Source: Chryseobacterium sp. VAUSW3 (lineage in GTDB: Bacteria > Bacteroidota > Bacteroidia > Flavobacteriales > Weeksellaceae). Taken from it: a stretch of 64,000 nt of DNA. The notes under the pieces were generated by a model. It saw only the letters and a list, made by a program, of their open reading frames with translations. It had not been told where the DNA came from and did not search any database. Positions 50,746-59,849 of this stretch are shown one piece after another. The translations under genes and the position numbers were made by a program. Numbering within the stretch: the stretch's first letter is position 1; every line of letters starts with the position of its first letter. The DNA is taken from NCBI RefSeq assembly GCF_002205795.1, contig NZ_NIUY01000001.1:186001-250000 (forward strand), written 5' to 3'.

Positions 50746-52635
50746 TTATTCTTGAAGTTCAAGCCAGCGCATTTCCAGTTCATCCATTCTGTCGGAAATC
50801 TTCTCTAATTCTGCAGAAAAAACCGAAATTTTCTCGTAATCAGTTTCATTATTAAGTTTTTCGAGAATTTCAGCACGCTTTTTTTCAAACTCCGGAATTT
50901 CCTTATCAATCATTTCCAGCTCGCGCTGTTCTTTGAAAGACAGTTTCTTTTTTGTAGAAGGTGTAGCAGCAACAGAAGGTGTTGGAACGGTTTCCGTTTT
51001 TTTAGGAACTTCCCGAACCTCAACCTGAGTTTTTTTATTCTGATCCTGACTTTTAGCCTCGCGATATTCCGAAAAATTCCCGACAAAATCTTTAATCACA
51101 CCATGGCCTTCAAAAGCCAAAACGTGATCTACAATTCTGTCCATGAAATATCTGTCGTGCGAAACGATAATTAAACTCCCCTGAAACTGCAGAAGGAAAT
51201 TTTCCAAAACCGTTAATGTGGGCAAATCGAGATCGTTCGTCGGCTCATCGAAAATCAGGAAATTTGGGTTCTGGTAAAGGACATACATCAAATGCAGCCT
51301 TCTTTTCTCGCCACCCGAAAGTTTAGAAATCGGCGAATACTGCGTTTGGTCATCAAAGAGAAAAAGCCTCAAAAACTGTGATGCAGAAATGGTTCTCCCG
51401 TTGGCCAAAGGAAAATTTTCACCAATTTCCCTGATGAAATCAATTACCCTTTCCTCTTCTTTATATTGCAGACCTTTTTGGGAGAAATAACCAAATTTAA
51501 TGGTTTCTCCAGTTTCAATGGAGCCGCTGTCGTAAGGTTCAAAACCCTGAATGATATTTAAAAGCGTGGATTTACCCGCACCGTTTTTACCCACAATTCC
51601 GACTTTTTCGCCGCGCTGAAACTGATAACTAAAATTCTTAAGCAAAACTTTATCACCAAAACTTTTATTGATATTTTTGAGCTCCAAAATTTTATTCCCA
51701 AGACGTTTCATTTCGAAATCGAGCTCCAGTTTCTCTTTTTTTGTGTTGGTTTTCGCTACCTTTTCGGTTTCGTAAAAATCATCAATTCTTGACTTCGATT
51801 TTGTGGTTCTGGCTTTTGGTTGTCTGCGCATCCATTCCAACTCTTTACGGTACAGGTTTTGGGCCTTATCGATGGTCGAATTTAAGTTTTCTTCGCGGAT
51901 GATTTTATTCTCAAGATAGGTCGCATAACTTCCGTTATGAAAATACAGATTCTGGTCTTCCATTTCCCAGATTATATCGCAAACCGCATCAAGAAAATAC
52001 CGGTCGTGAGTCACCAAAAGCAGTGTTACCATTGCTTTTGAAAGATAATTCTCGAGCCACTCAACCATATCAACGTCGAGGTGATTGGTCGGTTCATCCA
52101 TAATCAACAAGGTGTGACGATGTTGGGCGCGGGTTTCAACCAAAAGTTTCGCCAGCGCAACTCTTTTGATCTGGCCGCCGGAAAGGTTTTTCATTTTCGC
52201 CTGTAAATCAGTGATTTTCAATTGCGTGAGAATTTGGCTCATTTCATTTTCCAAATCCCAGGCTTCATGAATTTCCATTTCATTCAACGCTTTATCCATA
52301 TCATCGGCATTTTCGGTTAAAAGCGCGTGATGATAGTTTTTTAAAGCCATAATGGGCGGAGAATCCAGCGTCATCATAAATTCTTCCACATTCAGTTCGC
52401 CTTCAAAATCGATTTCCTGATCGAACAATACAACCTGAATGTCTTTATTAATAATTACACTTCCGGAATCTGCGATTTCTTTACCCATTAAAATTTTAAG
52501 CAAAGTCGATTTCCCGGAGCCGTTTTTGGCAACGATGGCAATTTTGTCGCCTTCGTTGATGTTGAAGGAAATATCTTTGAATAAAACTTTTAAACCATAG
52601 GATTTGGTAAGGTTTTCTGCGGAAACGTAATTCAT
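50746..52635 (-). CDS. ABC-F family ATPase (Uup-like)
   Basis: The 629-residue soluble protein has two ATPase domains and no membrane helices. Domain 1 has AKNGSGKST, LSGGQIKR and LLIMDEPTNHLD. Domain 2 has GKNGAGKST, LSGGEKRR and FLIFDEPTNDLD. A linker between them carries RRQPKARTTKSKSRIDDFYE, and a C-terminal coiled coil (about 560-629) follows a Pro/Thr-rich stretch. The coiled-coil tail matches Uup, which acts on ribosomes or branched DNA intermediates. A ribosome-protection resistance role cannot be excluded but is less likely. Confidence 0.92.
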   Translation of the reverse strand: MNYVSAENLTKSYGLKVLFKDISFNINEGDKIAIVAKNGSGKSTLLKILMGKEIADSGSVIINKDIQVVLFDQEIDFEGELNVEEFMMTLDSPPIMALKNYHHALLTENADDMDKALNEMEIHEAWDLENEMSQILTQLKITDLQAKMKNLSGGQIKRVALAKLLVETRAQHRHTLLIMDEPTNHLDVDMVEWLENYLSKAMVTLLLVTHDRYFLDAVCDIIWEMEDQNLYFHNGSYATYLENKIIREENLNSTIDKAQNLYRKELEWMRRQPKARTTKSKSRIDDFYETEKVAKTNTKKEKLELDFEMKRLGNKILELKNINKSFGDKVLLKNFSYQFQRGEKVGIVGKNGAGKSTLLNIIQGFEPYDSGSIETGETIKFGYFSQKGLQYKEEERVIDFIREIGENFPLANGRTISASQFLRLFLFDDQTQYSPISKLSGGEKRRLHLMYVLYQNPNFLIFDEPTNDLDLPTLTVLENFLLQFQGSLIIVSHDRYFMDRIVDHVLAFEGHGVIKDFVGNFSEYREAKSQDQNKKTQVEVREVPKKTETVPTPSVAATPSTKKKLSFKEQRELEMIDKEIPEFEKKRAEILEKLNNETDYEKISVFSAELEKISDRMDELEMRWLELQE

Positions 52636-52694
52636 TATGAGTTGTTGTTGCTGTTAAATGCTGTTTTGAGACTGCGAAAATACGATAATTGCAC

Positions 52695-53558
52695 TTAATC
52701 GAGCGTCAGTCTTTTTAATGACCAAAGACTACCGTTGTACACATCAATATCCACCTTGGTGTTGATTCCGTAGACGATTCCTTTTTCGGTGAACTGCCAG
52801 AAATCCCACTTTCCGTCGGGCATTGGCTGCCCAACATCATTGTAATTGGCGATCCAGAGCGGATAATCATCAAATTCGCCTTTCAGGAAGTCTTTGTAAT
52901 AATGGTAATAAGTATATATGATTGGTTTTTTGCCATATTTTTCTTCTACAATGCGGCACCAGATCTTTAAATCTTCTATTAGTTTTTCGTTGGATTTTCT
53001 TCTCGGAATTTTTTCAATATCGAGGACTGGAGGCAAGTCGCCCTCCTCCAGTTTTACATTATCTAGAAAATTATTAGCCTGACGCACCGGATCCTCATCA
53101 GCACGGTAAAAATGATAAGCACCGCGAATGAGATTATGCTTTTTGGCCAGCTCCCAGAATTCATCGAAATGCCTGTCGGCACTGCGGTTACCCATCGTAG
53201 CCCGCAAAACCACAAATTCTATCGGAATGGCGCGGTTTCCGATGCTTAAACTGTCCCAGTTGATATCTTCTTTTCTTTGATAATGGGACATGTCGATCCC
53301 GAAAGTTTTATCGGCATAATCTCCAATAATTCGATTAATACGCTGTTCTTCAAATTCGGTGTTCGAAAGCTTTTTATGCTCGAATTTATTAAAATACATG
53401 GCATAGTAAAAAGCGATTTTTTCTTTTAGATAAAACCCCGTACCCAGTAATGCCAACGCCAGAATCAACAGAAGAATCTCTCTTCTCAAAAGGAAATTTC
53501 TTCTGCGTTTTTTGTGGATTTTTTTGGAAACTTTCTTCCTGACAGGTTTTTTGGGCAT
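52695..53558 (-). CDS. Glycoside hydrolase family 25 lysozyme
   Basis: The 287-residue enzyme cleaves the muramic acid bond of peptidoglycan. A very basic cytoplasmic N-terminus (KKPVRKKVSKKIHKKRRR) precedes one membrane anchor (EILLLILALALLGTGFYL), so the catalytic domain faces the periplasm. The domain opens TFGIDMSHYQ and contains RGAYHFYRADEDP and the acid pair in LPPVLDIEKIP. I use the ATG at 53556-53558 because the -7 box at 53566-53573 lies before it and after the longer alternative start. Confidence 0.9.
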   Translation of the reverse strand: MPKKPVRKKVSKKIHKKRRRNFLLRREILLLILALALLGTGFYLKEKIAFYYAMYFNKFEHKKLSNTEFEEQRINRIIGDYADKTFGIDMSHYQRKEDINWDSLSIGNRAIPIEFVVLRATMGNRSADRHFDEFWELAKKHNLIRGAYHFYRADEDPVRQANNFLDNVKLEEGDLPPVLDIEKIPRRKSNEKLIEDLKIWCRIVEEKYGKKPIIYTYYHYYKDFLKGEFDDYPLWIANYNDVGQPMPDGKWDFWQFTEKGIVYGINTKVDIDVYNGSLWSLKRLTLD

Positions 53559-53565
53559 AGAACTG

Positions 53566-53573
53566 CAAAAATA
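53566..53573 (-). promoter_or_regulatory. -7 promoter box for the GH25 gene
   Basis: The minus strand reads TATTTTTG, an exact TAnnTTTG, 7 bases before the ATG. It implies a leader of about 4 bases. Confidence 0.5.
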
Positions 53574-53585
53574 GGATTTAAACAT

Positions 53586-53611
53586 AAAAAAATCGCACCT
53601 TATGCGCGATT
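53586..53611 (-). terminator. Rho-independent terminator after deoC
   Basis: On the minus strand AAATCGCGC-ATAAG-GTGCGATTT is followed by TTTT. It lies 24 bases past the deoC stop and just before the GH25 promoter. Confidence 0.75.
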
Positions 53612-53635
53612 TCCTTATTGTTGGATTTATATATT

Positions 53636-54379
53636 TTAATATCCGTCCTTCGCTTTTTCGTTTGAAACCAAAGCCTTTGCTGAAGAAGTTCCGATTCGTC
53701 TTACACCCATTGTAATCATTTTTTCAGCATCAGCCGGAGTTTTTACGCCGCCGGCAGCCTTTACGGAAAGCTTTCCGGAGTTTTCAAGCATAAGCTTGAT
53801 TCCTTCGAAAGTAGCTCCGTTTGGTTTACCGTTTTCGGTAGGATAAAATCCTGTGGAAGATTTTACAAAAATATTCTGGAGATCACTTTCATCAAAATTT
53901 TCTTCTGCCCAAATTCTCATATTTTTAGTAATATCAACAATCTGCTCATCGGTTAAAGCAGCGATTTCGATGATCCATTTTACGATCTTTCCGTTTTTCA
54001 GCGCCAGTTTGGTGCCTTCTACGAATTCGTTTTTCACCAAATCGGTATTTCCAGCTTTGAAAGCTTCATAATTAACTACATAATCCAGCTCATCAACACC
54101 GTCGGCAATCGCTTTTTCAGCTTCAGTAAGTTTATCTGCAGTACTGGCGGTTCCTTCATGAAAACCAATGACTGTACCTACTTTTATCTCTGAATTTTTT
54201 GATTTCAGATAATCTTTAATTTCCTTCACATAATCCGGACGGATCATTACTTCAAAAAAATTATTCTCAAGAGCTTCATCGCTAAGCTGATACACTTTTT
54301 TCAATGTTTCTTCTTCTGATAAACCAGCCTGCTGGGGAGTTTTAAGATAAGTAGAATCTAAATATTTATTGATTTCCAT
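53636..54379 (-). CDS. deoC: Deoxyribose-phosphate aldolase
   Basis: The enzyme splits 2-deoxyribose 5-phosphate into glyceraldehyde 3-phosphate and acetaldehyde in deoxynucleoside salvage. The 247-residue TIM barrel shows the Schiff-base lysine in IFVKSSTGF and the helper lysine in VKAAGGVKTPADA. It starts 5 bases after the Lrp-type regulator gene, so the pair is co-transcribed, and it ends at a terminator. No other deo genes lie nearby. Confidence 0.95.
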   Translation of the reverse strand: MEINKYLDSTYLKTPQQAGLSEEETLKKVYQLSDEALENNFFEVMIRPDYVKEIKDYLKSKNSEIKVGTVIGFHEGTASTADKLTEAEKAIADGVDELDYVVNYEAFKAGNTDLVKNEFVEGTKLALKNGKIVKWIIEIAALTDEQIVDITKNMRIWAEENFDESDLQNIFVKSSTGFYPTENGKPNGATFEGIKLMLENSGKLSVKAAGGVKTPADAEKMITMGVRRIGTSSAKALVSNEKAKDGY

Positions 54380-54384
54380 TGTTA

Positions 54385-54855
54385 TTATACTTTCAATTGT
54401 CGGTTAATACTCTGCTCCAAAGATATGAAAGTCTCGGTTCGCGTTACGCCTTTGAGTTTCTGAAGTTTGTTAAGAATTTCCATCAAATGATCGTTATCTC
54501 TGCACAAAACCTTCAAGAAAATGGTGTAATTACCTGTGGTATAGTGCGCTTCCACCACTTCATTCACTTCTTTCAAAGCCTTCACTGCATCATGATAATA
54601 GCTTGGCTGATCCAGAAACACGCCGATATAAGAAACCACTTTGTAGCCGATTTTTCTGGGATTAAGAAAAGAAATGGAGTTTTCAATCACCCCTGCCTGC
54701 TCCAGTTTTTTAATTCTCTGGTGAACCGCGGTTGTAGAGATCCCCACGTTTTTTGAGATGTGGGCCAATGAGGTTTTGGCATTATCCATCAGCATGTAAA
54801 TTATTTCTTTATCTACAGAATCAAGGTGATAACTTGAGTTTATTGCGCTTTTCAT
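54385..54855 (-). CDS. Lrp/AsnC family transcriptional regulator
   Basis: The 156-residue regulator has an N-terminal winged helix (LDSVDKEIIYMLMDNAKTSLAHISKNVGISTTAVHQRIKKLEQAGVIE) and a C-terminal RAM ligand-binding domain (about 70-150, with AHYTTGNYTIFLKVLC and GVTRTETFISLEQ). Such proteins form octamers that respond to amino acids. It precedes deoC by 5 bases, which may indicate shared control or simply operon membership. The EEP nuclease gene lies 18 bases upstream. Confidence 0.93.
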   Translation of the reverse strand: MKSAINSSYHLDSVDKEIIYMLMDNAKTSLAHISKNVGISTTAVHQRIKKLEQAGVIENSISFLNPRKIGYKVVSYIGVFLDQPSYYHDAVKALKEVNEVVEAHYTTGNYTIFLKVLCRDNDHLMEILNKLQKLKGVTRTETFISLEQSINRQLKV

Positions 54856-54873
54856 ATATATTTTATCTGTTCT

Positions 54874-55830
54874 TTATTGAGTTGTTGTAAATGCTGTAAT
54901 CACCGGGAAATGATCACTGTAACCTCCCAGATATCTGCTTCCTGCGTATGTTCTGAACGGTCTGCCGGCAAATTTCTTATCCCAGTTGCTTAATTTATAG
55001 TGGTTGAAAATTTTTGCCGAACTAAAATTCAGCGGAAAAGAAGTCTCGAAAAACTGCTTTGATAAAAGAATTTGATCAAAAAGCAAGCCGTGCTTATGGT
55101 GATAAGTTGAATAATTATTGTTGAGATACAAATCCAGAAACGGGTTTTCAAGCAATTTATCAGATTGATCGTCATAAACAAGATTTCTTACATTATCATC
55201 ATCCGGATTTTCATTAAAATCGCCACAGATAATAATCGCCTCGTTTAAGTCGGATTTTATTTCGACTACTTTTTCCCGAATATCATTTAAGATAAACTCA
55301 CGCTTTGGCTTGTTGATATTTTTTTCTCTTTTTGACGGAAGATGAAGCACAAAGACATTGATTATTGCACCGGAATATCTGAATTTACATCTTAAAATAT
55401 CGCGCGTTGTATCGTAATTCGCGGGATTATTATCTTTAATTTCAAAAAAATAAGTGATGGGTTCTGATGATATGAGCTCGAGTTTTTTTTTGTCATAAAG
55501 TAGCGCTACATCTACTCCCCTTTCATCCATAGAATCATAATGCACAACAGCATAATCTAAATTAAAAGGTGCCATTGCAGCGAGTTCATCCAAAGGCGCC
55601 TGCCCCTGGATTTCAGAAAAACCAATAATCATTGGCAATGCATTTTCTGCTTCCCGCATGAGTTCAAAAACCTGGGCAACTTTCTGTATTTTATTCCGGT
55701 ATCTTCTTTCGTCCCAGTTTCTTAGACCCGAAGGTGTGGGATCTAATGGATGTACCGCCGGCGGATCCGGAGAAAATAGATTCTCTACATTATAAAAAGC
55801 AACCAGTTCCTGCACTACACGATCTACCAT
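54874..55830 (-). CDS. Endonuclease/exonuclease/phosphatase family protein
   Basis: The roughly 318-residue protein shows the EEP catalytic series: FYNVENLF, IGFSEIQ (metal-binding Glu), GDFNENPDD and GGYSDHFPV (catalytic Asp-His). Substrates in this family range from DNA to phospholipids. No signal peptide is seen, so a cytoplasmic nuclease or phosphatase is likely. The ATG at 55828-55830 is preferred over a TTG two codons earlier, and a -7 box ends only 4 bases before it. Confidence 0.85.
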   Translation of the reverse strand: MVDRVVQELVAFYNVENLFSPDPPAVHPLDPTPSGLRNWDERRYRNKIQKVAQVFELMREAENALPMIIGFSEIQGQAPLDELAAMAPFNLDYAVVHYDSMDERGVDVALLYDKKKLELISSEPITYFFEIKDNNPANYDTTRDILRCKFRYSGAIINVFVLHLPSKREKNINKPKREFILNDIREKVVEIKSDLNEAIIICGDFNENPDDDNVRNLVYDDQSDKLLENPFLDLYLNNNYSTYHHKHGLLFDQILLSKQFFETSFPLNFSSAKIFNHYKLSNWDKKFAGRPFRTYAGSRYLGGYSDHFPVITAFTTTQ

Positions 55831-55833
55831 CAG

Positions 55834-55841
55834 CAAATTTA
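55834..55841 (-). promoter_or_regulatory. -7 promoter box for the EEP gene
   Basis: The minus strand reads TAAATTTG, an exact TAnnTTTG. Its position predicts transcription starting at or next to the ATG, a leaderless mRNA. Confidence 0.45.
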
Positions 55842-55895
55842 TCTCCCTGTTTTATTAGAATTGTAAATTTATAAAAAATATCGATTATGAATGAA

Positions 55896-56570
55896 TTATT
55901 CTAAAAGATCGGGTCTTTTTTCCTGAGTTATTTTTACCGATTCCTCATGCAGCCAGTCTTGAATTTTCTGAAGATTACCGCTGAGTAAAATTTCGGGTAC
56001 CTTAAGGCCTTTATATTCAGCAGGTCTTGTGTAAATAGGTGGTGAAAGAAGGTTATCCTGAAAACTGTCGGTCAAGGCACTTTGTTCATCATTCAGAACT
56101 CCCGGAAGTAGCCTGATGACGGAATCTGCCAAAACACATGCAGCCAACTCTCCTCCGGTTAAAACATAGTCTCCAATTGATATTTCTTTGGTAATATGAA
56201 GTTCGCGAACCCTTTGATCAATCCCCTTGTAATGCCCACAGATAAAAATAAGATTGGTTTTAGTTGAAAGACTGTTCGCAATTTTTTGGGTTAAAGTTTC
56301 CCCATCGGGAGTAAGATAAATCACCTCATCGTAGGTTCGCTGTTCTTTCAGTTCGGAGATGCAACGGTCTAAGGGTTCAACCATCATTACCATGCCGGCA
56401 CTTCCGCCATACGGAGCATCATCTACCTGGCGGTGTTTCCCCAAACCGAAATCGCGGAGGTGATGAAAATAAACTTCTGCCAAACCTTTATCAACTGCTC
56501 TTTTCAGGATAGAAGTTCTGAACGGACTCTCCATGAGTTCCGGCAAAACACTTATAATATCGATTCTCAT
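55896..56570 (-). CDS. trmD: tRNA (guanosine37-N1)-methyltransferase
   Basis: TrmD methylates G37 next to the anticodon and prevents frameshifting. The 224-residue SPOUT protein has the trefoil-knot SAM site [13 protein letters not shown] and [13 protein letters not shown], and the family's RPAEYKG. It overlaps the NDH-2 gene upstream by 4 bases (ATGA), so the two are translationally coupled. In many bacteria trmD follows rpsP-rimM; here those genes lie about 10 kb away. Confidence 0.96.
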   Translation of the reverse strand: MRIDIISVLPELMESPFRTSILKRAVDKGLAEVYFHHLRDFGLGKHRQVDDAPYGGSAGMVMMVEPLDRCISELKEQRTYDEVIYLTPDGETLTQKIANSLSTKTNLIFICGHYKGIDQRVRELHITKEISIGDYVLTGGELAACVLADSVIRLLPGVLNDEQSALTDSFQDNLLSPPIYTRPAEYKGLKVPEILLSGNLQKIQDWLHEESVKITQEKRPDLLE

Positions 56571-57829
56571 TGCTCGGTATTGTTCTTTTTATTTGGGATA
56601 ATAATGAGGCGCAGTGAAGAGTCCTTATTCAGATAACTCCACATCCAGTTAAAGAAAATGGCGATTTTGTTTCTTACGGAAAGAATGAGCATTAAATGCA
56701 GAAACATCCAAAAATACCACGCCAAAAAACCCTGAAATTTAAAACCCGGCAAATCGACTACAGCGCGGTGTTTACCGATGGTAGCCATGCTGCCCCGGTC
56801 AGTATATTCATATTCTTTCCAGTCATTCTCTGATTTTCTCAGAAAATTTCTGCCAAGGTTTTTCCCCTGGTTAATGGCAACATTTGCCACCTGGGGATGT
56901 GCCTGTGGATATTTTGGCGTTTCCATATATGCTATATCGCCGATAGCGTAAATGTTTTGGTAACCTAACACACGATTAAACCGGTCTGTTTTATAACGGT
57001 TTCTTATCATTACATCGGGGTTCAGTCCCTCAATGATATTTCCTATTACACCAGCTGCCCAGATGACGTTGTTGGAAGCAATTGTTTTACCGCTTTTCAT
57101 ATATACTTTATCCCCGTCGTAATCGGTTACAAATTCGTCGCTCATAAACTGCACGCCCAATTCTTTCAAATATTTCTCCGACATCTGCTGAGATTCTTCA
57201 CTCATCACACTTAACGGTGTGGTGGTAGAACTAACAAGAATTATATTGAGGTTATCGAAGTTCATGTGAGGATAATCGCGTGGCAGGATATCTTTTTTCA
57301 TTTCAGCGAAGGCGCCGGCAAGTTCTACACCAGTGGGGCCGCTTCCTACAATTACGATATTCCAGTTTCCATCGTCGCTTCGTTTGCGTTCAATAATCAG
57401 TTTTTCGAAAGCGAGGAGAACATGATTTCTGATTGCGATAGCTTCCTGAGTATTTTTCATCCCGAAGGTAAGATGCTCCATCTTTCCGTTTCCGAAAAAA
57501 TTGGTTTTACATCCTGTGGCAATCACTAACTTATCATAAGTAAACTCTGCATCTTGGGTAACGATCTTATTCTGTTCCGGAAGAATTTTTTGTACATCCG
57601 TCATTCGGTATTGAATATTTCGGGACCGCTGAAAAATTTTTCGGAAAGGAAAAGAAATATTACTGGGCTCAATACGACCGCACGCCACCTGATAAAAAAG
57701 AGGCTGAAACATGTGATGGTTTACTTTATCGATCACAATCACCTTTTTTCTCTTATTGTTCAGTGATTTTGCGAGCTGCAAACCTGCAAATCCCCCGCCA
57801 ATAATAACTATTTTTTCGCGTGTTTCCAT
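56567..57829 (-). CDS. Type II NADH dehydrogenase (NDH-2)
   Basis: The 420-residue flavoprotein oxidises NADH and passes electrons to menaquinone without pumping protons. It has the FAD motif [13 protein letters not shown] at the N-terminus, the NADH motif [15 protein letters not shown] near residue 170, the quinone-site AxxxQG-type sequence [11 protein letters not shown], and a C-terminal amphipathic and hydrophobic stretch ([15 protein letters not shown]) that anchors it to the inner face of the membrane. The ATG at 57827-57829 is chosen because a -7 box ends just before it and MetGluThrArg leads directly to the FAD fold. Confidence 0.92.
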   Translation of the reverse strand: METREKIVIIGGGFAGLQLAKSLNNKRKKVIVIDKVNHHMFQPLFYQVACGRIEPSNISFPFRKIFQRSRNIQYRMTDVQKILPEQNKIVTQDAEFTYDKLVIATGCKTNFFGNGKMEHLTFGMKNTQEAIAIRNHVLLAFEKLIIERKRSDDGNWNIVIVGSGPTGVELAGAFAEMKKDILPRDYPHMNFDNLNIILVSSTTTPLSVMSEESQQMSEKYLKELGVQFMSDEFVTDYDGDKVYMKSGKTIASNNVIWAAGVIGNIIEGLNPDVMIRNRYKTDRFNRVLGYQNIYAIGDIAYMETPKYPQAHPQVANVAINQGKNLGRNFLRKSENDWKEYEYTDRGSMATIGKHRAVVDLPGFKFQGFLAWYFWMFLHLMLILSVRNKIAIFFNWMWSYLNKDSSLRLIIIPNKKNNTEQ

Positions 57830-57834
57830 TTCAG

Positions 57835-57842
57835 CAAAATTA
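57835..57842 (-). promoter_or_regulatory. -7 promoter box for the NDH-2/trmD operon
   Basis: The minus strand reads TAATTTTG, an exact TAnnTTTG, 5 bases before the ATG. It implies a nearly leaderless mRNA and rules out the longer reading frame. Confidence 0.5.
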
Positions 57843-57888
57843 GGGATTTTTTTACAGTTAAGATTTCCCAGACGTATAAGAAGACACA

Positions 57889-57917
57889 AAAAATCCTGAA
57901 AGTTAATTTTCAGGATT
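57889..57917 (-). terminator. Terminator after the small T9SS protein
   Basis: On the minus strand AATCCTGAAA-ATTAAC-TTTCAGGATT is followed by TTTT. It lies 7 bases past the stop codon. Confidence 0.8.
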
Positions 57918-57924
57918 CGAATTT

Positions 57925-58281
57925 TTATTGTTTTACGATTTGTGTAACTTTCTGTGTGTTGTCGCTCATGGTATAGCGCATCAGATACTTTCCAGGTCTT
58001 AACCTGTCGAGTCTTATCTCTGCCGAATTTTTATTAAGGGTATATTCTGCAACTTCCATCCCGAGTATAGAATAGAAGGTAACGGATTTTATTTTTAAAG
58101 AAGCATCTTTAGATTTTACAACAATAAAATCGCGGGCAGGATTGGGATATGCTACCATCACTGCTTCCTCTGGTTTCAGAGAAGTTGCTATCGGTTCTTT
58201 ACTAACAGACTGTGCGGAAATTTTTTCCGAAAAAACTGTTAAACTGCCGATTAATATGATAGAAAATAATAATTTTTTCAC
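57925..58281 (-). CDS. Minimal type IX secretion cargo protein
   Basis: The 118-residue protein consists of a signal peptide (to about residue 23, ISAQS), a linker of about 20 residues, and a type A T9SS C-terminal sorting domain from about residue 44. Motifs are AYPNPARDFIVV, IKSVTFYSILGMEVAEYTL and RLRPGKYLMRYTMSDN, ending KVTQIVKQ. Normal cargo carries a large functional domain before this signal; here there is almost nothing else. It could be a trimmed remnant, a small surface factor, or a partner of the secretion machinery. It is transcribed alone. Confidence 0.9.
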   Translation of the reverse strand: MKKLLFSIILIGSLTVFSEKISAQSVSKEPIATSLKPEEAVMVAYPNPARDFIVVKSKDASLKIKSVTFYSILGMEVAEYTLNKNSAEIRLDRLRPGKYLMRYTMSDNTQKVTQIVKQ

Positions 58282-58313
58282 CTTATAGAACTTTATATTT
58301 ATAAATATCCTTA

Positions 58314-58321
58314 CAAATGTA
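58314..58321 (-). promoter_or_regulatory. -7 promoter box for the small T9SS protein
   Basis: The minus strand reads TACATTTG, identical to the siderophore receptor box, with a leader of about 30 bases. Confidence 0.5.
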
Positions 58322-58366
58322 AGAAATTGAATTTTATTTTAATAGCTTTTTTTGTAAAACTATAAT

Positions 58367-58374
58367 TAAATTTG
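58367..58374 (+). promoter_or_regulatory. -7 promoter box for hemB
   Basis: TAAATTTG is an exact TAnnTTTG, 30 bases before the hemB ATG. No TTG lies at the 19-base distance. It is divergent from the T9SS gene promoter 46 bases away. Confidence 0.5.
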
Positions 58375-58404
58375 CATGTTTAAATCCAAATACCATTCCA
58401 AAAC

Positions 58405-59397
58405 ATGATTATATATTCTAGAAACCGCAGATTACGAACCAACGCCTCTATTAGATCCCTCGTGCAGGAAACAGTACTCACTACCAACGATTTGGTAATG
58501 CCGATTTTTGTTATGGAAGGTTCAAACACGCAGGAATCTATTCCGTCAATGCCGGGAATCTACCGCAGAACCCTTGATCTTACCGTGAAAGAATGCCAGG
58601 AATTATACAGCATGGGTGTAAAAGCAGTAAACCTTTACATGAAAGTTTCTGAAAATTTAAAAGATAACAAAGGCACCGAATCCTGGAACAATAATGGTCT
58701 GATGCAGACGACCATCAAAGCCATTAAGGACACTGTTCCGGGAATGATTGTAATGCCGGATGTTGCACTGGATCCCTACTCGATCTACGGACACGACGGA
58801 ATTATTACCAACGGAAAAGTTGATAATGACGCAACAAATGATGCACTGGTAAAAATGTCGCTTTCACACGCTGAAGCCGGAGCAGACATTTTGGCACCCA
58901 GCGATATGATGGACGGCAGAGTTGCCGCTATAAGAACCGGCCTTGAAGAAGGTGGTTTCACCGATGTTGGAATCTTAAGTTATGCCGCTAAATATGCGAG
59001 TTCTTTTTACGGACCATTCAGAAGCGCATTGGATTCTGCACCAAAGGAAAATGCCGATATTCCAAAAGACAAAAAAACTTACCAAATGGATTTTCACAAC
59101 TCCCGTGAAGCCATGGATGAAGTGCTGAAAGATGTTGCTGAAGGCGCCGACATCATCATGATAAAACCAGGAATGCCTTATCTGGATATTGTGGCTAAAG
59201 TTCGTGAGGCAATCGACTTACCAATTGCGGTTTACAATGTGAGTGGCGAATATGCGATGCTGAAAGCTGCTGCCCAAAACGGCTGGCTCGATAATGATAA
59301 AGCAATTATCGAAAGTTTATCCTGCATCAAAAGAGCAGGAGCAGACATGATTTTCACTTACGCAGCAAAAGAAGCGGCGATATTACTTAATCAGTAA
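58405..59397 (+). CDS. hemB: Porphobilinogen synthase
   Basis: The enzyme joins two 5-aminolevulinates into porphobilinogen in heme synthesis. The 330-residue TIM barrel has both Schiff-base lysines, Lys196 (AAKYASSFYGPFR) and Lys254 (IIMIKPGMPYLD). The metal-loop reads DVALDPYSIYGHDG, with Asp and Ala where zinc enzymes have cysteines, so it should be the magnesium-type form seen in Pseudomonas. Cytoplasmic and transcribed alone, ending at a hairpin terminator. Confidence 0.96.
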   Translation: MIIYSRNRRLRTNASIRSLVQETVLTTNDLVMPIFVMEGSNTQESIPSMPGIYRRTLDLTVKECQELYSMGVKAVNLYMKVSENLKDNKGTESWNNNGLMQTTIKAIKDTVPGMIVMPDVALDPYSIYGHDGIITNGKVDNDATNDALVKMSLSHAEAGADILAPSDMMDGRVAAIRTGLEEGGFTDVGILSYAAKYASSFYGPFRSALDSAPKENADIPKDKKTYQMDFHNSREAMDEVLKDVAEGADIIMIKPGMPYLDIVAKVREAIDLPIAVYNVSGEYAMLKAAAQNGWLDNDKAIIESLSCIKRAGADMIFTYAAKEAAILLNQ

Positions 59398-59441
59398 AAA
59401 TTTAAGTTTTTTAGCGTCCGGTTTGCTGAAAAATCAAAAAA

Positions 59442-59471
59442 GATCTTTCAAATTATTTGAAAGATTTTTTT
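59442..59471 (+). terminator. Rho-independent terminator after hemB
   Basis: GATCTTTCAAA and TTTGAAAGATT pair around a short ATTA loop, followed by six T. It lies between convergent genes. Confidence 0.8.
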
Positions 59472-59484
59472 GATGACTAAATTT

Positions 59485-59778
59485 TTAAAACCATGTTTTT
59501 CTGCCCTGAATATATGTCCGGTCGAACTGCTCATCGCTCATGGTAAGATAAATAATTCCCTCGATAAATGGAATTACAGTGGCGATTCCGCACGTTACAA
59601 TATTCAGAACAATCTGGATGATTCCCTCGTTGATGTAACCCATATAAAATTTATTGGCACCAAAAGTCCCGAGTAAAATTCCCAACAATCCTGCTGCGAG
59701 TTTCTTTTCTGAGCGGTAATTTCGGTTACTGAAATTTTGGTTTTGGGATTCGGGGTCGTTGTAGCCGTAAGTTTCCAT
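59485..59778 (-). CDS. TM2 domain protein
   Basis: The 97-residue inner-membrane protein has a polar, Asn-rich N-terminus (about 25 residues) and the TM2 domain: KKLAAGLLGILLGTFGANKFYMG, a short turn, then IIQIVLNIVTCGIATVIPFIEGIIYL. Two helices form a hairpin joined by a loop resembling the G-xH-xFY-G motif (here ANKFYMG). The family is widespread and its function is not established. It is a single gene. Confidence 0.88.
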   Translation of the reverse strand: METYGYNDPESQNQNFSNRNYRSEKKLAAGLLGILLGTFGANKFYMGYINEGIIQIVLNIVTCGIATVIPFIEGIIYLTMSDEQFDRTYIQGRKTWF

Positions 59779-59849
59779 TGATTAAAGTTTTTTATGATTA
59801 ATTGTTTGGAAATCAGTCGGCCTGCCAAATAAAAAGTTACAGCTTAAAT

